From contig NW_008806274.1 of NCBI RefSeq assembly GCF_000400465.1, positions 248,001 through 312,000 of the forward strand: a DNA stretch of 64,000 nucleotides, written 5' to 3'. Every line of letters starts with the position of its first letter. Within the stretch, counting starts at the first letter, position 1. Positions 32,147 through 43,372 of this stretch are shown here, one piece after another. Both the position numbers and the translations under genes were made by a program. The notes under the pieces are model-generated. The model was not told the origin of the DNA and ran no database searches. It saw nothing but the letters and a program-made list of their open reading frames with translations. This DNA is from Wallemia ichthyophaga EXF-994. Lineage: Eukaryota > Basidiomycota > Wallemiomycetes > Wallemiales > Wallemiaceae.

Positions 32147-33149
32147 TGGTGTTTTGGTTTGATGATGATGGTTAGAGATCAAGATGTGCGAGAATGGAAT
32201 GTTGAGTATTTAATGCCGAGAGATGTGCTGTGACAATCCGTTGCAGTGGATTTAATTGGGGAGAGCGACACGTGCACAAATACAAGCGAGCAAATACTCA
32301 GCAAATACGCTGCTCTATAAAGCCATCTTACAATCCATCTTGTCTTATCTATTTGATTCTATATTTCGCTGAAATATTTCCAGTTTTAAGACGATTTGTG
32401 CGGTGTTCGCGGGGTATTTGTACATGACTCTTATGTAATTTCCACAAATCTCCGCCCTCTCTATGGCCTACATTATCGCACTTTTATTCCGGCGGTTCAA
32501 TTCCGCATATCCACAAACGACCACAAAACGCGGAGTCAGCTTACATAAACCCAATTGAAGCTTTTCATTTATGCTACTAGCACATTCATTTTCTTAACCG
32601 TCTTTGGCAGGTGTTAATCTCGCCGGAGAAGACCGAAGAATTATCATTATCTCGGTTGAATATTAAATTGCGAGGATGCGGCGGACGATAAGAATGAGGA
32701 GCCCGAAGACTGAAAACGCTGAAACAAGTAAGGAGCGGTCACATTCCCGTGTTGTGATGATAAAAAGCGGCGAATGCCCCTTATCAGTGATGACGTAGAT
32801 ACCTTTAATTCCACTTGTCCAAAGTACCAAAGTACTGCATCTTGCCCTATGGCCTGTTTCGAACTTATTTCACCTCTTTGTACCTTTCACTGCACTATCA
32901 TGCATGTAAGCCCAACCAGCTTCAAATCTTCAATATTTCTCCGAGTCGATGCAGCTATCTCATTTTGATGGATGATTGATAGAAATTTTTAAAAAATATC
33001 TGAATGTAATAACTTGTTGCCTTTTAATAACAGTATTATAGTAATACGCAAGTTCACATCCCGTCTTAGATCTCATTTGGAAAGTGAAAAGTGAAAATTA
33101 GCACATATCCAAGATACTCGCTCATGTGCTATTAAGACAGCTGCTCCTA
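32147..33149. other. Intergenic region upstream of pyruvate carboxylase, 1 kb
   Basis: This holds the PYC promoter and the 3' flank of the coiled-coil gene. Only short shadow frames are present. I found no tRNA, repeat or further gene. Confidence 0.5.
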
Positions 33150-34200
33150 TTAGAGGCACCTATACGTATTTTTGGTCTTTCGAAGATCCTCTTTGTCTTT
33201 CAAAAGCTGCTTGATGGGTTCCTTTGCCGGAAAGTGAGGGGTAGCATAGCGAATTTTGAAGGTCTTTGGGGTCTTAGCAGGGGTTCTGATATCTTTCAAC
33301 ACCTGAACGTTAGTTTGAGCGTCGTTATCATCGTAATCTTCGTTGTCGTCGTCATCGCATTCGGCATCCATTTCACCCACACTATCTACATTCGTTACCG
33401 CCTCAATAAGCGATAAGCGTCTCGCTTCATTGTCAAATCTCTCCAAAAACACCAATAGCACCCCTCACTCTCTGCGGCTATCTCACTCATTTCATCTGTA
33501 TATGAGATTGTTGGCAATATCATACATATGAAGTTGACTAAAGAGGTTTTCGTATCCCGAAAGACGCTCTTCAAGCTCTTGCACACGTTGGCGAAGGCAT
33601 GTGTACATGTGAGGATGAGGCCGAGACGAGTTTGCGAGTGTATGGGAGGAGGTTTGCAGGGCCTCCTCTGGCGTCGACTCACGCTCCCCTTTGGATGGAG
33701 CTTGTTGAGTTTCTTGTAGTTTTGGTGATAGTTTGACTATCTCGAATGTCTCATGTGCGTTGCTGTGTTGATTATTGCGGGTGTCTTGCATTTTTTCATC
33801 GACTTCTTCTTCGACGTGATCAATGTTGTTGATGGCCAACTCAAAGTTTTCAGAATCCTCAGCATGCTCAGGCCTCTCAGCATTCTCATCCTCGGAATAA
33901 CTAACATCGATAGCGAGAAAGAGTGGGAGCCCTACCTGCGATTATAGCGCCACCATCATCAGTCTTATGGGCTATTGGACAAGTGGTGGCAGTCGAATTC
34001 TTCAGATTGCGCACGAACGATGTTCGATTGGTAATACTGCGCTTTTGAGGCACGTTTGTGGCTGGTCTTCCCCTTTCTTTGTCTGTTTGTGGTGTGCGAT
34101 GGGTGGTTGTGGCGGGAGCACTGACGCAGCTATCTGCACCCCGGGTGCTCTCTCGTAAGTAAATTATGAACAAAACTCTACTAACTTTGCGGGGTTCCAT
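33150..34200 (-). CDS. Coiled-coil protein B with C-terminal TPAKTPKT motif (model approximate)
   Basis: An unrecognised spliced gene. The main frame runs 33950..33492: an acidic part with Glu/Asn-rich phrases, then a Pro/Ser part, then a short coiled coil (LRQRVQELEERLSGYENLF). After three in-frame TGA codons at about 33492-33462 the same frame resumes (RFDNEARRLSLIEAV, an Asp-rich tract, then RTPAKTPKTFKIRYATP and a basic tail). An 84-nt intron starting GTATGA and ending GGAGAG would remove the stops in frame. An upstream exon from ATG 34200 (MEPRK...) is likely, but its junctions are unclear. The coil and the TPxKTPKT motif recur in the adjacent gene A, so the two look like tandem relatives. 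Confidence 0.45.
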
Positions 34201-34333
34201 TGGTGTTTGGTTTGCGCTCGTGTGTTGATGTGATGATATCGATTGCTAGTCGAAACGATAGGAAGGGAATGAACAAATGTAATTGGTAAACATAATTCAG
34301 CTCAAAATACAACATATTTAAAGATATAATGAA

Positions 34334-35569
34334 TTACGCAGCTTCAAAAAACATATTTGGCAAATTGCTTCGTGGAGTCTTCGGCGTCTTTAACGGATCT
34401 TGTTTGTGACTTGGTATTGGTGCAGTGCTTATCGTTTCAAGCTCTTCTTCGGGGTCTGATGGGATATTGCAGACGGCATTGGCAGTTGACGGTCCAGCTT
34501 CACAATTTGTAATGCAATTGGTGTGCTGATTGGCGTGCTCAGCATCTTGGTTACTGGTGTGCTTATTATCGCTATCCCCCTCTGCTTCTCTTTCTGCCGA
34601 TGCGAAGCTTCGCCAGTCTCCTCAACATTTAAGCTAGGGACGGACTAAACTACTGACGATAACGACTACCCTTTTTGCCCTCTTGAAAATACCCTTACGA
34701 TGTTTGTTTTCTTTGACATACGACTTGTCACTATCCTTCTCGTTCGCACCACTCTCACATTCCCTTAACATTTCTAAAATATCCTCGATACACTTCGTCG
34801 CAATCATCTCACCCTCTACAAATGTCTGAAGATGAGCTATGCGAGCGCTGAAATTGATATCGAGCATTTTCACGCTTTTGCTCAGTGGCAAGAGATTATC
34901 AGCAACGAAGCCTCTAGAAGCCTTGTTGTTTACCATTGATGCTGTACATTGCTTCAGATGCTCCCGCTAGTCCTCAAGTTTAGCAATAGCCGGGGAAGCT
35001 GTGTCTCTTAAACTAGTCAAAGCGCCCTGCTCGCCAGTGTCAAGACTCTCAGCTTTCTCAGCACTTCCGCCACTTAATAGCTCACCTTACCACTTCCTTT
35101 GCTCCCTCTCTGTCTTCTCAATCTATAGCGCTTCCACGCGTATTTTGAGATGGTTGAGCATTTGGTGCAGAGCTGCTGTGTCTAAGCCTTGGGTATGTAG
35201 ATAATCAGGCGAGGATGTTTGCGCTCTTTTGCGCCCTGCCAACTTGTGGTCATGCCCTTCAAAGCCGTCCAGCGAGATTATGGTTTGCGCAATTGTATCT
35301 GGAGGAGTGGCAGAATGCGTCGAGGGCGTCAAGTGTAAAGGATTCTGAGCCAGGAATTCTAGATGAACATTTTCGTCTATAGTATCTCCCGTAGGCATCA
35401 GCAAGCGATCGAATATGCCGAGTGGAGGTGTAGAGGAGAATATAAAGTGTGATGTGCAGGGCTGCGTCATTGGGAAGATATTGAGCGATGGTGAATCCTT
35501 TGCGTCGTCACTGCTGTGTGCTGACATGCGTATATCGGATGCAATGGTGGCAGTTGAGGCTAAGGACAT
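34334..35569 (-). pseudogene. Coiled-coil gene A, relative of gene B, with five in-frame stops
   Basis: One frame of exactly 412 codons runs from ATG 35569 to TAA 34334 without frameshift. It is interrupted by TAG at codon 149 (35125), TAA at 161, TAG at 201, TAG at 312 and TGA at 315. Between the stops the sequence still looks coding (MLNHLKIRVEAL before the first stop, SVKMLDINFSARIAHLQTFV later, ending DPLKTPKTPRSNLPNMFF). Short introns could hide the stops at 161 and 312-315 (a GTAAGG donor sits at codon 160), but no plausible intron spans codon 149. That stop aligns with a Glu in the coil of gene B (RVQELE). I therefore call it a recent pseudogene. Confidence 0.5.
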
Positions 35570-36424
35570 CGTAGAGATGTCGCGCTAGATTGCGCTACAG
35601 CCACCTGCTGGCGTTAGATTTGAGAGATTAAAGAAATTGACTTGTTGATTATCGAAGGATGTTGCTATTTAGCCCAAGTCTTACACGCCGACAAATTCAA
35701 TATTCTTTGACGTGCAGCGCTAGTGCCATTCTCCTGACAACCAGCTGTGCTGGTCAATGAGCTCATTTAGATTGTACCGACGAATAGCGCAACCTGCGAC
35801 CACCACTGACAACCTGTGACAAGTGACGTCTGGTACGGAGCTCAGTCTAATCACGCTGCGCAGCTGTATAATCTCGATAGACAGCTCGTCATTGACGCAG
35901 GTACTCAGATTAAATCTCTTAGCGATGCACAGCGTGAGTAGACTGCACGGCTAGGCGTGGGCTGGAGGAGAGTGATTCAGGATAGCTGGTACAGCTGGGC
36001 TAGATGGGTGATGCAGTGCACTCAGCGCTGTCAAAAGTTTTAAATGGCGCATTTAGCAATTCTATCGCAATCACATCACCCGGAAGACTTGAAAGCCTTG
36101 AAAGCCTTGAGAGTAATAGGATTTGTCCAAGTAAGCCTCTTTCGTTGGCATCTGTGAATCGGTGCACGACTCTAGCCATAAGCTCATGACGTCAAATTTT
36201 CCGAGCCCCAAAAACGGAAGGAGAGGCATTGAAGTAAGAGCAGGCTATTCAAATACACAAGCACTTTCATCCCTCAGGACATTACGTAATCACGAAAACT
36301 GTTAACGATTGTGTGCTGACAAAGTAGATGACGTGCTGAGTCTTAGGTGAAATGAATTCGGGAGTTTGACTTGATCCGTGTCCGCTAACATCAAAAATAA
36401 AGTCAAACTATCAAATCATTCGGG
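35570..36424. other. Divergent intergenic region, 855 bp
   Basis: This lies between the starts of the decayed coiled-coil gene and the sulfate permease. It contains a short direct repeat (GAAAGCCTT twice near 36090) and several TGACGT-like sites, but nothing I can name as a regulator site with confidence. No RNA gene seen. Confidence 0.4.
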
Positions 36425-38907
36425 ATGAATGCTAAAATCGACAAATTCCTTCAGAAGCTCGGCATTGAGCGGCCTGAGGGTGAGCACGATCGTGTGACTC
36501 GCGGGGAGTCCATAGCCAGCAATGTGCGTGCTGCTGACTTTCTGTATTTCTCCAGCTCACTCCCCCTCCCAGTTCGCTGACCCCTTCGTCGAGCCCGATC
36601 CAACCGTCGGCGAGTGGTTCCAGGAAAAATTACCAAATCGCCACGAATTCGGCCAGTACTGCTTGGATCTCCTACCTTTCCTCCGCTGGGTGCACAGATA
36701 CAACCTCCAGTGGCTTATCGGCGATCTTATTGCTGGTATCACCGTCGGCGCTGTCGTCGTTCCACAGGGTATGGCCTACGCTGAACTCGCAGGCCTTGAA
36801 CCCCAATTCGGTCTTTATTCGTCTTTCGTTGGTGTCATCGTCTACTGGTTCTTTGCCACATCTAAAGATATCACTATCGGTCCAGTCGCTGTCATGTCTA
36901 CCCTTGTTGGAGAGATCCTCCAAGAACTCAGCCCCAAGTTCCCTGATATTCCTGACTACAAGATCGCCGGGAGCTTAGCAGTCATCACCGGAGCTATAGT
37001 CTTTTTCATGGGTCTAATTAGAGTCGGATGGATAGTCGACTTTATTCCCCTCCCTGCGATCGCTGCATTCATGACTGGATCGTCCATTACCATCATTGCT
37101 GGCCAGGTTCCTTCTCTGCTCGGTAACAAGGATGCAGGCTTTGACACGAATGGGGCGACGTACATGACGATAATCAAGACACTCAAGCATCTCCCAGAAA
37201 GTAATATCAACGCTGCTATGGGTGTCACCTCACTCTTTCTCCTTTACCTTCTCAGAGAGACATGCACTTACTGCGCTAAGAGATGGCCTAACAAGAAGAA
37301 AATATGGTTTTTCGCCAACACACTGCGCACCGTCTTTGTCATCCTCCTCTACACACTCATCAGCTGGCTTGTGAACAGACACCGCCGCGGTGTCGATGGA
37401 CAGTCTGAACCACTCTTCGACCTCATTGGAACCGTACCCAGGGGTTTCAAAAACATGAATGTCCCCACTATGAACGCAGATGTGATCAGGAATTATGTTG
37501 GCCACCTTCCTGGAGCTGTTATTGTCCTGCTTATCGAGCACATTGCCATATCAAAGTCATTTGGTAGGGTTAACAACTACACCATCAACCCATCGCAAGA
37601 GCTAATTGCGATTGGTGTGACAAACTTGATCGGGCCGTTTTTTGGTGCATATCCAGCAACAGGATCCTTTTCGCGCACAGCTATCAAGTCTAAGGCGGGT
37701 GTGAGAACACCATTCGCTGGTGTCATCACTGGTGTTCTCATCCTGCTCGCAATCTACGCATTGACTGCAGTCTTCTTCTACATCAGTAAAGCGGTTTTGG
37801 CAGCGGTCATTATCCATGCCGTCGGTGATCTTATCTTGCCTATTGGCCAGCTTTATGCTTTCTGGAAAGTGTCACCACTTGACGCACTGATCTTTGTCGG
37901 TGGTGTGATAATCATTATCTTTACATCCATCGAAATAGGTATCTAGTAGGTGCCAAATCGGTTACCTTTTCACCCCGCTAACCTCGGACAGTGTAACTGT
38001 CTGTGTGAGTGCAGCAGTGCTCCTCTTTAGGATTGCAAAAGCCCATGGAGAATTTTTGGGCCGCATCAAAGTGCAGACGATAAATGGTAAGGACCAGCGC
38101 AATATCTGGCTACCAGAAAACCATCAGGACGGGTCTAACCCGCTACTGAGCGTGCAATCACCATATCCCGGAGTATTTGTTTACCGATTTACCGAATCTT
38201 TCATTTACGCAAACGCCAATCACTACACGGATGAGGTAGTTGACTACATCAAGCGTGCGACGCGCAAGACACATGTGGATGTATTTGCCAAAGCGGGTGA
38301 CCGACCATGGAATGACCCAGGACCACGCAAGTTCAACCCTGACACAATTGCAGAAGATACACGACCCACGCTCAAGGCAATAATATTCGATATGTCGTCT
38401 GTGACACACGTGGATGTGACGTCGACACAGGTGCTTGTCGATGTAAAAAACCAACTAGATAGATGGGCAAGTCCTGACACCGTTCAATGGCATTTTGCAG
38501 GTATTAGAGATAGATGGATAAAGCGAGCACTCGCTGCAATCAAGATGCACGAGACGACGAGTGTAAAAGCTAAGCCTTTGTTCAGCGTTGCGGAAGTTGG
38601 ACAGTTTTCGTCGGAAAATGATGCCACGGTAAATAATGAAGGTCAGGGTCCGATTCCGACTCAAAAGGAGGATATAGAGACGGGAATTAATGTGGAGAGG
38701 CAGCAGCAACAAGATGAGCAGGAACAGCAGGAGGCAGAGAACGCTGGACGGAATAGCTATAGCTATCATAGATACCTGCCCGTGTTGGGTGTCGATAGAG
38801 CTTTCCACCCAGATGTAGACTCGGCCGTGAGAGCTGTGATTGATACGCTCGAGCAGGATCGCATCGAGCAGGAGGAACATAAGAGCAGCTCTGACTTGGC
38901 ATCGTGA
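36425..38907 (+). CDS. SUL1: SulP-family sulfate permease with STAS domain
   Basis: A plasma-membrane high-affinity sulfate/proton symporter type. Exons are 36425..36479, 36556..37945 and 37992..38907, giving 786 residues. Intron 1 is about 76 nt (GTGAGC...CTCCAG); intron 2 is GTAGGT...GCTAAC...GGACAG and restores EIGIYVTVCVSAAVLLFRIA. The membrane domain has NLQWLIGDLIAGITVGAVVV, PQGMAYAELAGLEPQFGLYS and GAYPATGSFSRTAIKSKAGV. The STAS domain includes IIFDMSSVTHVDVTSTQVLV and carries a Gln/Glu-rich insert near residue 700 before the last helix (DSAVRAVIDTLEQD). Exon 1 choice is the least certain part. Together with the sulfite reductase it serves sulfate assimilation. Confidence 0.92.
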
Positions 38908-40454
38908 GAGAAGAAGCATCTTGGATTATGAAGCCTTTTGCATCTCGCAGCTGTATAATTACGTCGAATTTTTCAAGTATCATTGTTTGTATTATTATAC
39001 CATATATTTGGCATTTCACATGTATAAGGGTGTATTAGGGTGTCTACCAAGTTATACGCGATCGCCTGCTTTACGAAGGGGCAAGTATGATATCATATTC
39101 CTATTCACAATACCGACGGACAAATTAAGATTAAGGTTTGGACGTTGATGTTAGATTTAACGTTCGACGTGGTATTAGAGGTGATGAGCTATACTCGGTG
39201 ATGCTGATTATGTCATTAGATCTGCATCTGGTAATGAATTACAGCGGATTTACTAGAATTGCAGCGCACAGCGGTGGCAGGTACAGGTGACACTATAGAG
39301 ATGAGCATAGATGAGCATAGATGAGCATAGATGAGCACAGTGGAGCAAAGTTGAGCAGTGTTAAGCAAGGGATGCCTTCTAAAGTCATGTCAAGTGCTGC
39401 AGTTCATGCGTGTCGACTCCATCAAATTCATACAGCGAGCACATATTGCTTCGCATTTCTAGCGTCGCGGTTGTTATTCGGAGTAAAGACGTTTAATCTG
39501 AAAGACGGACTATGCGATCGATCGATGGGATGAACAACACATCTCATATGTGTGAGCGCGGTCTTTGCGTTGTGAGATGCATAAATGCACGTAATCAACG
39601 CAAGCCTTCCACCGAGGCGGTGAGGCTGTCCTAAGCACTTAGACATAGAGCAGTGTCTTCATTATCGACTCGGCACTTAAATCATTATACCAACAATCTC
39701 ACATGCATCGTGAGTTGGTCGTGAGTCGAGACTTGTAATGGCGGGAGTTGTGAGAGACAAGTCGTACCTTAGTCCCGGGCGTCTAAATGTTTAAACGATG
39801 AGGACTGCTCACAAGACACCACTGAAAGCTATGACCTGTGGGCTGCATAAGGAATGGATCAATACTAAGCCAAAGTACCTGTTACTCTACTCTTTTCGAA
39901 TGGAGCGAATTTATTTGCTTTGAAATTTTTTTCAGGTTACCCGATGACAGTTTCACGAGGACCGCATATTTGTGTCGCAAAAGAGGACTTCTAGGCTCGG
40001 CCGACGAGTTGTGAATCACCTCTACTTGTGCACAAACTGAATTTATCCATCAACACATTCGGCTCGTCTGATTCAAGGCTTTAGCGGTGTCTTGGGAACT
40101 GTTTTAAACGGCCACTTTAAACTATGTTTCATATACCGATGGCTACTTTAAATTCACATCACACTGTACTCACAATACGCCGCGGTCGTCCGCATCCTGG
40201 CACCAGGATTAATTATATGTGACTTAAAAAAAAGGTGACTTTTCCTGTAACTGAGCCCGAGCAGTGCATAAACATTACGTGACGGTAAATTAAGTGAGTA
40301 ATTGAGTATTACATGAGTATTACGTAAGGAGTATATGGGAGAATTTCGTTAAAACAAATGCATAAAACGAGGTTAAGACTGTCTATACTTGAATACACGA
40401 ATAAGTACAAAGTTCCTTCGGCAATCTTGTTTCTAGTTTCTAGTTTCTATTGCG
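38908..40454. other. Gene-poor region, 1.5 kb
   Basis: Only short frames without coding character. A small tandem repeat lies at 39298-39340. Otherwise the sequence is AT-rich with poly-purine patches and two GAGTATTAC units near 40300. This is the longest stretch of the window without a supportable gene. Confidence 0.5.
39298..39340. repeat. Four-copy 10-bp tandem repeat (ATGAGCATAG)
   Basis: The unit ATGAGCATAG occurs about four times head to tail, the last copy diverged to ATGAGCACAG, followed by decaying GAGCA motifs to about 39365. It is a simple minisatellite; no function is implied. Confidence 0.85.
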
Positions 40455-41471
40455 TCATAAGTCACAGAGAGCGTTGATAGATGTGCGTATGCGCTGAGGA
40501 TGAGCGGGTCTAGTAGGTGCATTAGAAAGAGTACTCGATTGAGAATGAGAGCGAGACAGGTAGAGGTCAGACTGAGAAGTATTAGAAGTGGACAAGACGG
40601 AGCTTTTGCTATTGCTGATACCACTTCCACTACCAGTAATATTGCTACCACTCCCACTCCCCTCTTTCCCCATCATAGGCGGCAGTGGAGACGGCAAAGT
40701 TGGTACAGCGTTCACCTGATGAGACACATACAGCTCTGCCAACACACTCCTACCCTTTTCCAGCCACCTAATTGAGAGAGTACTAGCGAAATACTGGCCA
40801 TGTATATCAACCACGTTGATTTTCTCCACAGGCAGCGCGTCATCGAGTGCAAGCTTGGCCTGCAGGTTCGCCAGCCGCGGAGTGTGGAAGACGGAGGTAA
40901 TGTCCTGCAAGCTGGGCAATCGTGTGGATGGGCAGGCGAAGAAAGCGTTGTAAGCGTTTTGTGTTATGTCCATTGTCGTGGAGAGGTCTGGTGTGACGAC
41001 CATGCGAATGGTGTTGTGTTGGTTGTGCGGAGGCTGTACTGATTGTACTAGAAGTGGAGACTCTGTAACGTTGTTAATATTATGCGGTGCTGCCGGTGGT
41101 CCTGGTGGTCCTGATGATGATGATGCTTTTGCTCTTGCTCTTGATCTTGATCTTGCTTCTGCTTCTGCTTCCGCTTCGGCATTTGCTTTTGCCTCCGCAC
41201 CTGCAGTTGCACCCATTTCAACACCCGCTTCCCCTTCTGGGAATGGCCTGTGGGAGAAAAGCGGAGTGGATTGCATCTTGTCATGCTTGCCTGGCCGGCC
41301 TCTTCTTCTATGCTGTAAGGGTGTGAGATAGCTTATACTCAGAACGCATCGACTCACTTCAACGGTTATGCAGCTCTCTTCTATATCTTTCCGGGAGCAG
41401 TTGTGGCATGGCCGGTAATTATCGCAGCTGCTGTGGGAGATCTGACAAGGTCTACAGGCGTAAATTGCCAT
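40455..41471 (-). CDS. Zn2Cys6 binuclear-cluster transcription factor
   Basis: Exons are 41471..41358 and 41312..40455 with a 45-nt GTGAGT/CTTACAG intron; 323 residues. The cluster sits at the extreme N-terminus: CRPCQISHSSCDNYRPCHNC with the sixth Cys nine residues later. It is followed after the splice by a basic linker (HRRRGRPGKHDK) resembling an AT-hook. The middle is an Ala/Glu/Ser low-complexity block (EAEAEAEARSRSRARAKASS). Then comes a compact, possibly PAS-like segment (LPSLQDITSVFHTPRLANLQ, later KINVVDIHGQYFASTL). The C-terminus is Ser/Gly-rich. Target genes cannot be told from sequence. Confidence 0.85.
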   Translation of the reverse strand: MAIYACRPCQISHSSCDNYRPCHNCSRKDIEESCITVEVSRCVLSISYLTPLQHRRRGRPGKHDKMQSTPLFSHRPFPEGEAGVEMGATAGAEAKANAEAEAEAEARSRSRARAKASSSSGPPGPPAAPHNINNVTESPLLVQSVQPPHNQHNTIRMVVTPDLSTTMDITQNAYNAFFACPSTRLPSLQDITSVFHTPRLANLQAKLALDDALPVEKINVVDIHGQYFASTLSIRWLEKGRSVLAELYVSHQVNAVPTLPSPLPPMMGKEGSGSGSNITGSGSGISNSKSSVLSTSNTSQSDLYLSRSHSQSSTLSNAPTRPAHPQRIRTSINALCDL

Positions 41472-41871
41472 TAATCGATTTTAAAATGTAGGGCGGTATT
41501 TTTGATTGTCTTGGGGAAACCCAGAAAAGTGCGATGTCAATAACACCGTGCCGAAGAAACTAGGGCGCAGATTTCGGCAACGATTGGGGTTAGGGCAAGT
41601 AAGCGTAGGACTGCAAGTGCAGGCGGATTTATTGGGCTGTAACTTATATTGTACTGGTTATAACACCCAATATTTCCACTTGTACCTTGTCAGCTTTGAT
41701 CGCTTCGACGTGCTTACCTCAAATACCACTAGAGCTGTGAATATGGCTGGTGGAAATAATTCCCGACATACACTCATAAAAATCCCCTCACCTACTCCTC
41801 ACACCATCCAGTTTAATTAAAACGAGCCCCTCGTTTCACTCGCATAAGTTCCACCAAAACGGCGACCAAGC
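41472..41871. other. Divergent promoter region, 400 bp
   Basis: This separates the Zn2Cys6 regulator (minus) from the retropepsin-like gene (plus). No extra gene is supported; a 104-residue plus-strand frame has no coding features. Confidence 0.4.
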
Positions 41872-42492
41872 ATGTCTTTCACCGAGAAAGTAAAGGATTT
41901 TGAGCAGTTCCATAAGAGCAAGACGGTAAGAGTGGTGCAGGGGAGTGTCGGTGGTAGGCGTGAGTATATGAGTCATGTGCGAGTCGTTTGGTGTAACTAA
42001 CGGCGTTATCTGCTCATCTTCTCAGCCACAAGAATGCTTCTCGATAAGGACTATAGCGGTGTATATATGAGCAGGGAACATGCATTGAAGCAGAGTTATA
42101 TCAGCAAATCGACAAGTGGGTAATGAGTTGGGTGAATTCGTCGCTAACAAATTTTTAATAATTAGTACCCGGATCTTACGGATATCTGGGGGTGCGTATG
42201 TGTATATGTATCAGATTAGCCACTAAAACCGACTTAACAGCTCATAAACATTGGTGAGATCACAATCGAGGTGGCTGGGAAGAAGGTGTTATTACCAGTG
42301 TTTTTAAGTGAGTTGACAAAGACGCAAGAGACATTAGATGGTAGTAAGTGGGATGTTATACTAGGCAGATCATTCTTCGAGAAGCGCAAAGCCAAGTTGG
42401 ATAGCTTCGACAAGAGGATTGTTACTTTCGGAGACGACAACGATAAAATGATTGAATGTGGATTGGTACAATTGAAAGAAAGTCCAATTTGA
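41872..42492 (+). CDS. Retropepsin-like host gene lacking the catalytic DTG
   Basis: Four exons, 41872..41959, 42026..42115, 42166..42191 (26 nt) and 42241..42492, joined by introns with GTGAGT/CTCAG, GTGGGT/ATTAG and GTGCGT/AACAG ends; 151 residues. Every junction keeps frame. The order of elements follows a retroviral-type aspartic protease. There is an opening strand (KTVRVVQGSVGGRPTRML), then LLDKDYSGVYMS where active enzymes have L-D-T/S-G, then a flap-like region ending LINIGEITIEVAGKKVLLPV, and DVILGRSFFEKRKAKLDSFD, which matches the closing hhGRxhh strand and helix. The motif Asp-Lys-Asp-Tyr-Ser-Gly replaces the active site, so proteolysis is unlikely. There is no polymerase, integrase or LTR nearby. 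I infer a domesticated, probably non-catalytic protease fold. Confidence 0.55.
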
Positions 42493-42508
42493 TTCTACTC
42501 TGGCTGCT

Positions 42509-43041
42509 TTAATTACTCTGTTGCAGTTCAACCTTACCAAATCTTCTACTTGTACCGAGTGCTTCTACATCTCTTGGAAGCTGTTCAGTCTCATTTAAAA
42601 CGACGCCAATCATCTTTCTAACTTTGTACTGATTACGGTGGTCAAATTGTCCATTTCCCGGTGGTGTGTGTCCGTCCAACACCTTTCGAGGCTGCTTGTA
42701 GTACCTTACCCAGCCAGGTTCAAGGGCGAAGAGTGTGTGATCGCGGCCGATGCCTACATGCTGTCCAGGATGCCAAACAGTACCTCTCTGTCTGATGAGA
42801 ATGTTTCCAGGGATGACGAATTCGCCTGTGTATTGGGTAAGTGGGTGTTTAGAACGCGTTAATAGGCCGCCTTACCACCGTATTTCTTCGGGCCAAGGCG
42901 TTTACCTGCGGTCTTCTTGTTATTTTTGGAAGAACCACCACCACGCTTTGTAGACGTTCTAATTTGAATTAAGCCTGTTATGGAGTTGAATACACTTGGT
43001 ATGCTATCAGATTTAAGGGGAGATTTAAGTAAATTGAGCAT
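42509..43041 (-). CDS. MRPL27: Mitochondrial ribosomal protein bL27m
   Basis: A large-subunit mitoribosome protein. Exons are 43041..42876 and 42825..42509, with a 50-nt GTAAGG/ACACAG intron; 160 residues. A mitochondrial leader of about 28 residues precedes [20 protein letters not shown]. The bL27 signature KKYGG continues after the splice as [20 protein letters not shown], then [20 protein letters not shown]. The C-terminal extension (about 70 residues) is typical of fungal bL27m. The yeast counterpart is called MRP7 or MRPL2 in different schemes, so the symbol is descriptive. Confidence 0.92.
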
Positions 43042-43372
43042 GATAGGAGGTGTGGTGGGAGAGAACTAAGAGGCTAGAGAAAGAGGCTAGAAAGGGGCTT
43101 GAAAGGGGCTTGAAAGGAGCTTGAAATGGGATCGTGATATAGCTTTGTAATACCATGTATAAATGATTTACGTATTATACTTTATATCCCAAGCTTACAA
43201 GTCGTTTATGTCAAAATGCGTATCTTTAATAGCCGTGGGAGCGTGCATATCACGCGTATAAATGTGGTGTGTATGATAACTTAATTGTAGTTGGTTAGAA
43301 GATATTTACTCAGTACTTGCATACAGTCGACTGATTGTCCCCAGCGTCTCTTGAACCAGAACTGCTAACAAC
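43042..43372. other. Divergent promoter region, 330 bp
   Basis: This lies between bL27m (minus) and SKP1 (plus). It contains a GGCTTGAAAGG-type triplicate (43080-43130, units AAAGGGGCTTG) and AT-rich DNA toward SKP1. No gene is supported. Confidence 0.45.

Noticed and set aside
33967-34200. Plus-strand intron (GTAAGT with CTACTAAC) near 34150
   Set aside because: No AG follows within a normal distance and the plus-strand frame has no protein-like text.
34334-35569. Reassignment of stop codons (UAG/UAA as Glu) to explain gene A
   Set aside because: All clear genes in the window end at TAA, TAG or TGA in the usual places, so a changed code is excluded.
39298-39365. CRISPR-like array
   Set aside because: The repeats are 10 bp, head to tail without spacers, in a eukaryotic genome.
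41872-42492. Fragment of a Ty3-type retroelement
   Set aside because: No polymerase, RNase H, integrase or LTR sequence is adjacent and the frame is kept across three spliceosomal introns, so a host gene is more likely.
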